Program-made: the position numbers and the translations under genes | The notes under the pieces: generated by a model | The model's input: the letters and a program-made list of their open reading frames with translations, nothing else | Told to the model about the DNA's origin: nothing | The model's database searches: none | Assembly: GCA_017430085.1 (NCBI GenBank) | Contig: JAFRNR010000011.1 | Location: 36,028-100,027, forward strand | Length of the DNA stretch: 64,000 nucleotides | Source: Lachnospiraceae bacterium | GTDB lineage: Bacteria > Bacillota > Clostridia > Lachnospirales > Lachnospiraceae | Direction: 5' to 3' | In this document: positions 7,752 to 16,202 of the stretch, piece by piece | How the letters are laid out: each line of letters begins with the position of its first letter | How positions within the stretch are numbered: position 1 is the stretch's first letter

Positions 7752-9803
7752 ATGGACTGGGAGCAGATCCCCGTGAGAAAACTGGACGGCATCGGCCCGC
7801 AGACCGCCCTGGCCCTGGAAAAACTGGGGATCGGACGGCTGGGGGACCTGCTGCGCTATTATCCCGCGGACTACGAGCGCTACGGCGCGCCGGTGCCGGT
7901 GCGGGAAGCCGTGCCGGGGCAGGTCTGTGTGATCCGCGCGTCAATTGACACGGCTCCGTCCACCTACGGCTTCGGCAAAAATGCGATCCTGTCCTTCCGC
8001 GTGCGGGACCGCAGCGGGACGCTCCGCGTAAGCTATTTCCACGCGCCGTATCTGAAGAGCAGCATTCATAAATATGACGAGCGCGTATTCCGCGGCCGCG
8101 TGCGCGACGGCGGGAAATACGGCCTGAGCATGGACCAGCCGGAGATGTTTGCCCCGGCGGATTACGAGGCCCTGCAGGGCTCGATCCGCCCGGTCTACAG
8201 CCTGCCCGCCGGCCTCTCCCGGAAACGCTTCCGGAGCGCGATGGAGCAGGCGCTGCGCTATGCGGACCATTGGCCGGAGGTGCTGCCTCCGGAGCATCTG
8301 CCCGCGGGCATGCCGGAAGGCGCGGAAGCCATCCGGCAGATCCATTTTCCGGATTCCGTCCGCGCGTTGGAACAGGCCCGCAGCCGTCTGGTGCTGGAGG
8401 AATTCACGGCGTTTATCCTGCGCGTCCGGCTCATGCGGCAGGAAGAAAAGAACGCGGAGAATCCCTGCCCCATGCCGGACGGAACTTTGCCGGAGGAAGC
8501 GCTGGCCAAACTTCCGTACGCGCTGACGGGCGCGCAGAAACGTGCGCTGGAGGAGATCTCCGCGGATCTGGCCGGCAATAAACGCATGAACCGCCTGCTC
8601 CAGGGCGACGTGGGCTCCGGCAAGACCGCGGTGGCCCTGCTGGCGCTGCTGCGCGCGGTGGGCAACGGCTACCAGGGCGCACTGATGGCGCCGACGGAAG
8701 TGCTGGCGGAGCAGCATTTTGCGAAGATCTCTGCGCTGCTGGAAGAGTGGGAGATGCCGGTGAAAGCCGTGCTGCTGACTTCGTCGCTCAAGGCGGCGGA
8801 GAAGCGGGAAACGCTGCGGAGGATCGCCGCCGGAGAGGCGGATCTGGTCATCGGCACGCACGCGCTGATCCAGGAAGGCGTGAATTTCAGCTGCCTGGGC
8901 CTGGTCATCACGGACGAACAGCACCGCTTCGGCGTCCGGCAGCGGAACGTGCTGGCCGGAAAGGGCGAAGCCCCGCACATGCTGGTCATGAGCGCCACGC
9001 CCATCCCCCGCACGCTGGCCATCATCCTGTACGGCGATCTGGATATCTCCGTGCTGGACGAACTGCCCGGCGGCCGCATTCCCATCAAGAATGCGGTGGT
9101 GCCGCCGTCGTACCGCGAAAACGCGTACCGCCTGATCAAACGCGAAGCCGCCGCGGGCCATCAGTCCTATATCATCTGCCCGCTGGTGGAGGAATCCGAA
9201 GGACTGGACGCGGAAAACGTGGAGGATTACAGCGCGCAGGTGCAGGAAGCGCTGGGACCGGAGATCCGTGTGGGCAAACTGCACGGGCGGATGAAATCGG
9301 AAGAAAAGAACCGCGTGATGCGCGAATTCGCCGCCGGTCATATTCAGGTCCTGGTGGCGACCACCGTCGTGGAAGTGGGGGTCGACGTTCCCACGGCCAC
9401 GGTCATGATGGTGGAGAACGCGGAGCGCTTCGGCCTGGCCCAGCTGCACCAGCTGCGCGGGCGCGTCGGCCGCGGGAATGCGCAGTCGTATGCAATCTTC
9501 GTGGACGGCTCCGGGCGCGGCGAGAAAAACAAGCGCCTGGAAGTCATGCGCAGCACCAACGACGGCTTCCGCATCGCGGAGGAGGACCTCAAACTCCGCG
9601 GGCCGGGCGACTTGTTTGGCGTGCGCCAGAGCGGCGAGATGCACTTCGCCCTGGGCGACATCTACAGCGATCACGCCCTGTTGCTGCAGGCGGCGGCCAT
9701 CGCGAGCCGGATCCAGGAAGAAGATCCCGCGCTGGATGCGCCAAAGCATAGCGCTTTGCGGAAATATGTGTTAGAATACGGAGCGGAGGGTTACGGACTA
9801 TGA
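7752..9803 (+). CDS. recG: ATP-dependent DNA helicase RecG
   Basis: A 683-residue RecG, which remodels stalled forks and Holliday junctions. The N-terminal wedge/OB-fold domain begins with a helix-hairpin-like LDGIGPQTALALEKLG. Walker A is GDVGSGKTAVA near residue 285, motif II is DEQH near 386, and motif VI is QLRGRVGRG. The C-terminal RecG domain includes LKLRGPGDLFGVRQSG. The AAAAAGGAGCACC ribosome binding site fixes the start. Its stop overlaps the galactokinase start (ATGA). Confidence 0.96.
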   Translation: MDWEQIPVRKLDGIGPQTALALEKLGIGRLGDLLRYYPADYERYGAPVPVREAVPGQVCVIRASIDTAPSTYGFGKNAILSFRVRDRSGTLRVSYFHAPYLKSSIHKYDERVFRGRVRDGGKYGLSMDQPEMFAPADYEALQGSIRPVYSLPAGLSRKRFRSAMEQALRYADHWPEVLPPEHLPAGMPEGAEAIRQIHFPDSVRALEQARSRLVLEEFTAFILRVRLMRQEEKNAENPCPMPDGTLPEEALAKLPYALTGAQKRALEEISADLAGNKRMNRLLQGDVGSGKTAVALLALLRAVGNGYQGALMAPTEVLAEQHFAKISALLEEWEMPVKAVLLTSSLKAAEKRETLRRIAAGEADLVIGTHALIQEGVNFSCLGLVITDEQHRFGVRQRNVLAGKGEAPHMLVMSATPIPRTLAIILYGDLDISVLDELPGGRIPIKNAVVPPSYRENAYRLIKREAAAGHQSYIICPLVEESEGLDAENVEDYSAQVQEALGPEIRVGKLHGRMKSEEKNRVMREFAAGHIQVLVATTVVEVGVDVPTATVMMVENAERFGLAQLHQLRGRVGRGNAQSYAIFVDGSGRGEKNKRLEVMRSTNDGFRIAEEDLKLRGPGDLFGVRQSGEMHFALGDIYSDHALLLQAAAIASRIQEEDPALDAPKHSALRKYVLEYGAEGYGL

Positions 9804-11050
9804 ACAACGGACTTTGGACTCCGGAAAAAATATACGGCGAAAGCGCCGGTGCGGCGCGGGCCCGGTTCGGGCAGCTGCGCGAAGCCTTTGCCCGGCAGTT
9901 CGGCCGTCCGGCAGAGCGCTTTTACCGCGCGCCGGGCCGCGTGGAACTGGGCGGCAACCATACGGACCATCAGGGCGGCGTGACGCTGTCTGCAGCGGTG
10001 GACCTGGACATGATCGCGGCCGCGGCGTCCCGGGACGACGGGCAGCTGAACCTGCTCTCGGAAGGCTATCCCCTGATCAGCCTGTCCCTGACGGACACGG
10101 CCCTGCGCCCGGAAGAGAAAGGGGCCACCACGGCGCTCGTGCGCGGCATGCTGGCCGGGTTTGCGGAGCGGGACGCTTTGCCGCCCGCCGGCCGCGGAGG
10201 CCTGGACATCTATATGGCGAGCCGCGTCCCGCAGGGCAGCGGCCTGTCGTCCTCGGCGGCGTTTGAGATCCTGATCGGAACGATTCTGAACGATATGACC
10301 GGCTGTCCCGTGCCGGAAGCCGCGGATCTGGCCCGCCTGGCGCAGAAGACGGAAAACGAGTACTTCGGCAAGCCCTGCGGCCTGCTGGACCAGCTCAGCT
10401 GCGCGCACGGCGGCGTGATCTCCGTGGATTTCTCCGGGGAAGCGCCGTGGATCCGCCGCCTCTCCCTGGCAATGGAAGAAACGGACTACCGCCTGTTCAT
10501 CGTCCTTTGCGGCGCCGGCCACGAGAACCTGACCGCGGAATACGCGGCGATCCCGGCCGAATGCTGCGCGGTAGCGGCTTATTTCGGCGAAAAGCGCCTG
10601 GCGCAGGTGCCCGAATCGGACTTCTACGACGACCTGCCCGCCATCCGCAAAGAACTGGGCGACCGCGCCTGCCTGCGCGCCATCCACGTGTATGAGGAAA
10701 ACCGGCGCGCGCTGGCGGAAGCCATGTGCCTGCTGCGCGGGAACATGGAAGGCTTCCTGCATCTGGTGCGCGAATCCGGCCGGTCCTCGGCTATGTATTT
10801 ACAGAACATCGTCCCCAGCGGCGAGATCCGGCATCAGGAGATGCTGCTGACCCTTGCCGTCTGCGAAAACATCCTGCGCGGCCGCGGCGCGGTGCGCGTG
10901 CACGGCGGCGGCTTCGGCGGCACGGTCGAAGCGTTCGTCCCGCAGGACAAGACGGAAGAATTCCGGGAGCGGCTGGAGAGCCTGCTCGGGCCCGGCTGCG
11001 TGATCCCGCTGTCGATCAGCCCGGTGGGCGGAACAGGAGTGGAACTGTGA
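9800..11050 (+). CDS. galK: Galactokinase
   Basis: A GHMP kinase of 416 residues that phosphorylates galactose at C1 (Leloir pathway). The galactose-binding N-terminal motif is RAPGRVELGGNHTDHQGG, a variant common in Clostridial galactokinases. The ATP-binding motif is PQGSGLSSSAA, and the C-terminal motif is RVHGGGFGGTVEAF. It is translationally coupled to recG upstream and to galM downstream (GTGA overlap). galT and galE are not in the window. Confidence 0.93.
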   Translation: MNNGLWTPEKIYGESAGAARARFGQLREAFARQFGRPAERFYRAPGRVELGGNHTDHQGGVTLSAAVDLDMIAAAASRDDGQLNLLSEGYPLISLSLTDTALRPEEKGATTALVRGMLAGFAERDALPPAGRGGLDIYMASRVPQGSGLSSSAAFEILIGTILNDMTGCPVPEAADLARLAQKTENEYFGKPCGLLDQLSCAHGGVISVDFSGEAPWIRRLSLAMEETDYRLFIVLCGAGHENLTAEYAAIPAECCAVAAYFGEKRLAQVPESDFYDDLPAIRKELGDRACLRAIHVYEENRRALAEAMCLLRGNMEGFLHLVRESGRSSAMYLQNIVPSGEIRHQEMLLTLAVCENILRGRGAVRVHGGGFGGTVEAFVPQDKTEEFRERLESLLGPGCVIPLSISPVGGTGVEL

Positions 11051-12108
11051 TCAACATGCGATTATTCGGACAGGTCCCGGAAGGGGACGTTTATGAAGTG
11101 ATTCTGGAAAACCGCCGCGGCCTGCGCGCCTCGATCCTGACTTTGGGCGCGACGCTCCGCAGCCTGCAGGTCCCGGACGCGGAAGGCAGCCTGCGGGACG
11201 TGGTCCTGGGCTACGACACCGCGGAAGAATACTACAAGGGCGATTGCTACCTCGGCGCTACAGTGGGCCGCTTCGCCAACCGCATCGGCGGCGCCGCGTT
11301 TACCCTGAACGGGAAGGAATACCGGCTGACCGCCAATGAGGGCAAGAACCAGCTCCATGGCGGCCCTGACGGCTTTTTCCGCCGCCTGTGGACGCCCATC
11401 GTCAAAAGCGGGACGGAAGCGCTGTTCCGCCTGACCTCCCCGGACGGGGACATGGGCTTTCCCGGCCAGGTTGAAGCGGAAGTCTGCTACCGCCTGGAAG
11501 GGAACGTGCTGCGGATCTCGTACCGCGCTTCCTGCACGGAAGCGACGCCGTTTTCACTGACGAACCACAGTTATTTCAACCTGGCGGGCCACGCAGCCGG
11601 CCCGGTCGACGGCCACCGGCTTACACTGCGCGCGGATCATTACACGCCCACGGACGCGGAAATGATCCCCACCGGGGAGATCCGTCCCGTGGACGGCACG
11701 CCCCTGGACCTGCGGGAACCGGTTGCCCTGGGCACGCTGTGGGATGTCCCGGACCTGGCGCGCACCTGCGGCCTGGACCACAACTTCGTCCTGCAGCCCG
11801 GTGACGGCCCCGCCGCAGTCCTCTCCGAGCCGGGCAGCGGCCTGTCCCTGGAAGTCTATACGGACCGCCCCGCCATCCAGATCTACACCGCCGGCTTCCT
11901 GGCCCAGGCGCCGGGCAAGGACGGCGCGCCGTACGGTCCGCATCACGCGGTCTGCCTGGAGACGCAGGCCTTCCTGGACGCCGTGAACCACGCAAATTTC
12001 CCGTCCTGCATCCTGCAGCCGGGCGAAGTCTGGGAGTCGGAGACCGTTTACCGTTTTGAAGGAGCCGGCCTTGCCAAAGGCAGAAGGGCTCAGATGATAT
12101 ACATGTGA
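11047..12108 (+). CDS. galM: Aldose 1-epimerase (mutarotase)
   Basis: Interconverts alpha and beta anomers of galactose and other aldoses, feeding galactokinase. The catalytic histidine lies in FSLTNHSYFNLAG and the catalytic glutamate in CLETQAFLDAVNH. Other family motifs are GRFANRIGGA and LHGGPDGF. I chose GTG 11047 (353 residues): AGGAG lies seven bases upstream and the codon overlaps the galK stop as GTGA. ATG 11056 is an alternative start. Upstream in-frame sequence belongs to galK read in the wrong frame. Confidence 0.93.
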   Translation: MINMRLFGQVPEGDVYEVILENRRGLRASILTLGATLRSLQVPDAEGSLRDVVLGYDTAEEYYKGDCYLGATVGRFANRIGGAAFTLNGKEYRLTANEGKNQLHGGPDGFFRRLWTPIVKSGTEALFRLTSPDGDMGFPGQVEAEVCYRLEGNVLRISYRASCTEATPFSLTNHSYFNLAGHAAGPVDGHRLTLRADHYTPTDAEMIPTGEIRPVDGTPLDLREPVALGTLWDVPDLARTCGLDHNFVLQPGDGPAAVLSEPGSGLSLEVYTDRPAIQIYTAGFLAQAPGKDGAPYGPHHAVCLETQAFLDAVNHANFPSCILQPGEVWESETVYRFEGAGLAKGRRAQMIYM

Positions 12109-12121
12109 GGAGGAGAGTTTT

Positions 12122-12664
12122 ATGGAAATCACTGTATTGAACACCTGGAGCCTGGTGGGGCTCATCCTGGACGCCGTGCTGCTGGCCTGGCTGGTGGTCT
12201 CCACGATCCGCGGCGCCAAAAGCGGCTTCGTGTATTCGCTGGTCGGGCTGGTCACGGTCCTGATCGCGATCGTGGGCGGCTGGCTCGTTTCCGCACTGCT
12301 GGTGGACCCGGTCTCCAAACTGGTGCTGTCCGGCGACACGGGGGCCGGCCAGTTCGATAACGCCGCCGGCCGGACAGTCGTGCAGGTCGCGATCGCCCTG
12401 GTCTGCGCGCTGATCATCGGTCTGCTCGTGAAGATCCTGGGCAAAGGCCTTTCGACCACCCTGAACAAGATCCCGGTCGTCGGCAGCCTGAACCAGGTGC
12501 TGGGCGGGGTATTCAGCCTGGCTGTCACGCTGGCCTTCATTTTCGCCGCGCTGCTGGCCTGGAAGCACTTTTTCCCGGAATCCTGCACGAATGTCCTGAA
12601 AGGCGCGCCGCTCACCACGATTGCAGCGGAAAACAATCCGCTGGCGGCGTTGTTCGGGAAATAA
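12122..12664 (+). CDS. CvpA family membrane protein
   Basis: A 180-residue protein with about four hydrophobic segments (roughly residues 11–30, 38–60, 88–107 and 125–147). It contains the CvpA-like pattern of a polar RGAKSGFVYSLVGLVTVL after the first helix. CvpA proteins are linked to colicin V production and to envelope or bile stress; biochemical function is unknown. It follows galM by 13 bases with a GAGGAGGAG ribosome binding site, so it probably ends the recG–galK–galM transcript. Confidence 0.75.
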   Translation: MEITVLNTWSLVGLILDAVLLAWLVVSTIRGAKSGFVYSLVGLVTVLIAIVGGWLVSALLVDPVSKLVLSGDTGAGQFDNAAGRTVVQVAIALVCALIIGLLVKILGKGLSTTLNKIPVVGSLNQVLGGVFSLAVTLAFIFAALLAWKHFFPESCTNVLKGAPLTTIAAENNPLAALFGK

Positions 12665-12705
12665 TAAACTGCGGGGAGGGTTTCCGCCCTGCTTCTGTCG
12701 ACCAC

Positions 12706-12742
12706 AAAAAGACCCGGCCGGATCGATCCCGGCCGGGCTTTT
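12706..12742. terminator. Bidirectional terminator between cvpA-type gene and pepF
   Basis: CCCGGCCGG (12713–12721) pairs with CCGGCCGGG (12729–12737). A-rich sequence on the left and CTTTT on the right allow termination in both directions between two converging genes. Confidence 0.8.
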
Positions 12743-12763
12743 GCGTGATAGGGACTGTGCGAT

Positions 12764-14443
12764 TTACGCCAGCGTCTTCAGCAGTTTTTCCACTTTCTCC
12801 GCCATTTCCTTCAGCGCACCGGGCTCGAAAGGAGAGGGCAGCCCCGCGTCCTTCAGCAGGTCGGGCCACAGCTCGGTGGCGCCTTTTTTGGACAGGGCAA
12901 TATAGCGCTTGAACGCGCCGTCATAGTCCTCCTGGGAAGCCAGCAGGAACGCGAACGCCGCGGTCTGCGCCAGCACGTAGTCGATGTAGTAGAACGGGCT
13001 CTCGTAGATGTGCATCTGGTACTGCCAGCGGGTGCCTTCCTCCAGGTACGGCATGCCCTTGGTGGAGATCCACGGACGGAACTCGGCTTCCAGTTTGTTC
13101 CAGGCGGCTTTCCGCTCGGCCGGCGTCATGTCCGGGTTCTCGTACACGATGTGCTGGTAATAGTCCACGATGGTGCCGTAGGGCAGGAACGTCAGCGCGT
13201 CCAGTGCGTGCATGTAGCGGTAATCCTTTTCCTTATCGCCGAAGAACTTGCTCATGTAGGGCCAGGCGAAGAATTCCATGCTCATGGAGTGCGTTTCCGC
13301 GGTCTCCATGCCCAGGCTCAGTTCGAACGGCTCGTTGTCAAAGCAGAACCAGGCGTTCAGGGCGTGGCCGGCCTCATGGGTCATGACGTCCACGTCCGCG
13401 GCGGTGCCGTTGAAGTTGGCCAGGATGAAGGGCTGCTTGTACAGTTCGAATTCGGTGCAGTAGCCGCCGCCCCACTTGTTCTGGCGGGAATCCACGTCGA
13501 AAGCTTCGTTGTCCATCATCAGGTCGATGAAGGCGCCGGTCTCCGGACCCATGGCGTGGTACATTTCCTTGGCCGCCGCGAAGATCTCGGCCTTGCCGAA
13601 AGGCTTGGGATCGCCGCCGGGGATGACGACGTCGTTATCGTACAGCATGTAATCGCCGTCGATGCCCAGCTTCTTTGCGTTCTCCAGCCGCAGGCGCGCC
13701 ACGACGGGCACGATGTCCTTCAGAATGTTCTGACGGAAGACGGCGATGGTCTCCTGATCGTAGCAGAGACGGCCCATGCGGTAATAACCCAGCTCCACGA
13801 AGTTCTTATAGCCCATCTTCTTGGCCATGCGGTCGCGGATGTGGACCAGGCGGTCGTAGATGTCGTCCAGCTCGGCCGCGTGCGCTTCCAGACCCTTGCC
13901 GAGGGCTTCGTAGCACTCCTTGCGGGTGGCGCGGTCGTCGTCCTTCGCGTATTTCATGAGCAGCGTGCGGGGCATTTTTTCGCCGCGGAATTCGAATTCC
14001 ATGCCGGCCATGAGCTTGCTGTATTCCATGACGACCTTGTTTTCTTCCTGCATGTCCTCGATAATGGCGGGGGACATGGATTTCAGTTCGACCTCCCACT
14101 GACGGAAGACCAGCTTGCCGAGTTTTTCCTCCAGTTGCGGGCGGAAGGGGGACTCGAGCATGGCCTTGTAGTATCCCTGCAGCAGGGCGTAGGTCTGCGG
14201 GCCGACTTCGTCGTAGTATTCGTTCTCCGCGACGTAGAATTCGTCGACGGTGTTGATGGTGTAGCGCATGCTGGCCAGGGACGCGTTGGTGTAGAAGCGC
14301 TTGACGAGGGCGCGGAGTTCTTCGCGGGCGGCGAGGATCGCGTCGACGGACGCGGCTTCGCGGACGGCGGAGACGATGGCCGGGACTTTTTCCCGGACTT
14401 CTTCGATGGTGACCCGTTCGTAGGGCAGTTCGCAGACTTTCAT
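12764..14443 (-). CDS. pepF: M3 family oligoendopeptidase (PepF-like)
   Basis: A cytoplasmic zinc metallopeptidase of 559 residues that cleaves short peptides. The zinc motif is HEAGHALNAWF near residue 355, with the downstream glutamate in the ETHSMSMEFF segment. No signal peptide is visible. AAGGAGGAACT precedes the ATG. It lies downstream of psuG on the same strand, separated by 130 bases holding three palindromic repeats. It fits a lifestyle with peptide and amino acid fermentation. Confidence 0.93.
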   Translation of the reverse strand: MKVCELPYERVTIEEVREKVPAIVSAVREAASVDAILAAREELRALVKRFYTNASLASMRYTINTVDEFYVAENEYYDEVGPQTYALLQGYYKAMLESPFRPQLEEKLGKLVFRQWEVELKSMSPAIIEDMQEENKVVMEYSKLMAGMEFEFRGEKMPRTLLMKYAKDDDRATRKECYEALGKGLEAHAAELDDIYDRLVHIRDRMAKKMGYKNFVELGYYRMGRLCYDQETIAVFRQNILKDIVPVVARLRLENAKKLGIDGDYMLYDNDVVIPGGDPKPFGKAEIFAAAKEMYHAMGPETGAFIDLMMDNEAFDVDSRQNKWGGGYCTEFELYKQPFILANFNGTAADVDVMTHEAGHALNAWFCFDNEPFELSLGMETAETHSMSMEFFAWPYMSKFFGDKEKDYRYMHALDALTFLPYGTIVDYYQHIVYENPDMTPAERKAAWNKLEAEFRPWISTKGMPYLEEGTRWQYQMHIYESPFYYIDYVLAQTAAFAFLLASQEDYDGAFKRYIALSKKGATELWPDLLKDAGLPSPFEPGALKEMAEKVEKLLKTLA

Positions 14444-14462
14444 AGTTCCTCCTTGTTGTTCC

Positions 14463-14568
14463 GGGCCGTTGGGACAACGGCCCTGCGGTTTGTATTTGGT
14501 TTTCCGGGCCGTTGGGACAGCAGCCCCTTCGGTTTCCTATTTTCGCGGGCCGTTGGGACAACGGCCCC
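14463..14568. repeat. Three tandem copies of a short GC-rich palindromic element
   Basis: The GGGCCGTTGGGACAACGGCCC palindrome occurs at 14463–14483 and 14547–14567. A decayed copy with AGCAG in the right arm is at 14506–14526. Related elements occur at 22890, 25584, 27143, 29052 and 45466, always between genes. Confidence 0.85.
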
Positions 14569-14573
14569 TACGT

Positions 14574-15488
14574 TTACATTTTGCACAGCTCCGCCGCCGT
14601 TTCCGCGGCGAGGCGGGCGTTGTTCAGGACAAGTTTGATGTTGGAGGCGAGGCTGTCGCCGCCGGTGATTTCCGCGACGCGGGCGAGAAGGAAGGGCGTG
14701 GTCTCCTTGCCGTGGATGCCCTGCGCGCGGCTTTCCGCCAGCGCCTGTTCAATGGCGGCGTCTATGACGGCCTTGGGCATGGAGTATTCCTCCGGGATGG
14801 GATTGGTCACCAGCATGCCGCCGCGCAGCCCCATCTGCTGCTGGGTATGGAACGCCGCCGCCAGCTCCGCGGGGCTTTCCATCCGGTAATCCACGGAAAA
14901 GCCGCTCTCGCGCGTATAGAACGCGGGCAGCTCGTTCGTCCGGTACCCCAGCACCGGGACGCCCTTGGTCTCCAGGTATTCCAGCGTCAGGCCCAGGTCC
15001 AGAATGCTCTTGGCGCCCGCGCAGACTACCATGACCGGCGTCTGGGCCAGCTCCTCCAGGTCCGCAGAGATATCCATGGTGGTCTCCGCGCCGCGGTGCA
15101 CGCCTCCGATCCCGCCCGTGGCGAAGATCCGGATCCCGGCCATGTATGCGATCATCATGGTCGTGGTGACCGTGGTCGCCCCATCCTGTCCGCGGGCGAC
15201 TAATACGGCCAAATCGCGCCGCGAGGCCTTGGCGATCTGCGGCCCTTTTTTCCCGAAATACTCGATCTCATCCGGCGTCAGCCCCGCCTTCAGGCGGCCG
15301 CCGATCACCGCGATGGTCGCCGGTACCGCACCGCCGTCCCGCACGGCCTGCTCCACCGCCAGCGCCGTCTCCACATTCTGCGGATACGGCATCCCGTGCG
15401 AAATGATCGTGGACTCCAGCGCGACTACGGGCCTTCCTTCCCGCAGCGCCTGCGTCACTTCCTCTTTAATGTCCAGATACTGATTCAT
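14574..15488 (-). CDS. psuG: Pseudouridine-5'-phosphate glycosidase
   Basis: Splits pseudouridine 5'-phosphate to uracil and ribose 5-phosphate. At 304 residues it matches the family across its length: ALESTIISHGMPYPQNVETA near the N-terminus, a glycine-rich FATGGIGGVHRGAE, and the expected catalytic lysine in CAGAKSILDLGLTLEYLE. Sequences NPIPEEYSMP and GGDSLASNIKLVLNNARLAAE close it. The partner pseudouridine kinase is not adjacent. A strong promoter lies upstream. Confidence 0.95.
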   Translation of the reverse strand: MNQYLDIKEEVTQALREGRPVVALESTIISHGMPYPQNVETALAVEQAVRDGGAVPATIAVIGGRLKAGLTPDEIEYFGKKGPQIAKASRRDLAVLVARGQDGATTVTTTMMIAYMAGIRIFATGGIGGVHRGAETTMDISADLEELAQTPVMVVCAGAKSILDLGLTLEYLETKGVPVLGYRTNELPAFYTRESGFSVDYRMESPAELAAAFHTQQQMGLRGGMLVTNPIPEEYSMPKAVIDAAIEQALAESRAQGIHGKETTPFLLARVAEITGGDSLASNIKLVLNNARLAAETAAELCKM

Positions 15489-15526
15489 GTCAATGATCCT
15501 TTGCTATATTGTATTTTGCCGCAATA

Positions 15527-15555
15527 ATTATACAGGAAACGCCGGGGATGTTCAA
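15527..15555 (-). promoter_or_regulatory. Promoter of psuG
   Basis: On the minus strand TTGAAC and TATAAT are separated by 17 bases, ending 39 bases before the psuG start. Confidence 0.75.
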
Positions 15556-15571
15556 CCTCTAATTCAGCGCA

Positions 15572-15600
15572 GACCGGGTGGGTTACGGGGACGGTTCTCC
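15572..15600. repeat. Copy of a second short repeat family (GGTTACGGGGACGGTTCTC)
   Basis: The 19-base sequence GGTTACGGGGACGGTTCTC recurs identically at 30659–30677. There it is flanked by GGGTTA/TAACCC arms that make a palindrome. Confidence 0.6.
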
Positions 15601-15620
15601 CCGGGCGATTATGGTTCCGC

Positions 15621-15649
15621 TTGCCCCTGCGCGCGGAAGGTGGTAAAAT
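15621..15649 (+). promoter_or_regulatory. Promoter of msrA–xseA–xseB
   Basis: TTGCCC and TAAAAT with a 17-base spacer, 38 bases before the msrA start. Confidence 0.6.
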
Positions 15650-15686
15650 ACTTAACAGAATCCTTGCAGTACCGAAGGAGACGATG

Positions 15687-16202
15687 ATGAAAGAAATCTA
15701 TCTTGCGGGCGGATGCTTCTGGGGCATGCAGAAGTATTTCGACCAGTTCGATGGCGTGGCGGAGACCGAGGTGGGCTACGCCAACGGCCCCACGGAGGCC
15801 CCGTCCTATCAGGAAGTCTGCGCCAGCAGCGGGCATGCCGAGACGCTGCGCATCGGGTACGATCCGGAGAAGATCAGCCTGACGCAGCTGCTGGACTTCT
15901 ATTTCCTCGTGATCGACCCGCTGTCCTACAACCGCCAGGGCGGCGATACCGGCGTGCAGTACCGGACCGGGATCTATTACACAGATGAGGCGGATCTGCC
16001 GGAGATCCGCACGGTTTACGACAGAGAAGAGAAGAAGGTCGGCGCGCCGCTGGCCGTGGAACTGAAGCTCCTGCAGAACTTTTTCTCCGCGGAGGCGTAT
16101 CATCAGAAATACCTGGAGAAAAACCCCGGCGGCTACTGCCACATCCCGCCGCGCATGATGCATCTGCGGGACGGCGCGGGCGCCGGACAGGAAGAAGCAT
16201 GA
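15687..16202 (+). CDS. msrA: Peptide-methionine (S)-S-oxide reductase MsrA
   Basis: Repairs oxidised methionine in proteins. The catalytic motif GGCFWGMQ sits at the N-terminus (residues 8–15), followed by the GVAETEVGYANG strand typical of MsrA. A second cysteine sits in GGYCH near the C-terminus and may act as the resolving residue. I chose ATG 15687 because GAAGGAG lies six bases upstream; ATG 15684 is three bases earlier. The stop overlaps the xseA start (ATGA), an unusual pairing of protein repair with DNA repair. Confidence 0.94.
   Translation: MKEIYLAGGCFWGMQKYFDQFDGVAETEVGYANGPTEAPSYQEVCASSGHAETLRIGYDPEKISLTQLLDFYFLVIDPLSYNRQGGDTGVQYRTGIYYTDEADLPEIRTVYDREEKKVGAPLAVELKLLQNFFSAEAYHQKYLEKNPGGYCHIPPRMMHLRDGAGAGQEEA

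Noticed and set aside
10726..11046. In-frame upstream extension of galM inside galK
   Set aside because: It lies wholly within galK in another frame and is not mutarotase-like. GTG 11047 has a good ribosome binding site and galK overlap.
13010..14638. 542-codon plus-strand frame opposite pepF
   Set aside because: Antisense shadow of the clear M3 peptidase gene; low-complexity His/Val/Gly translation.
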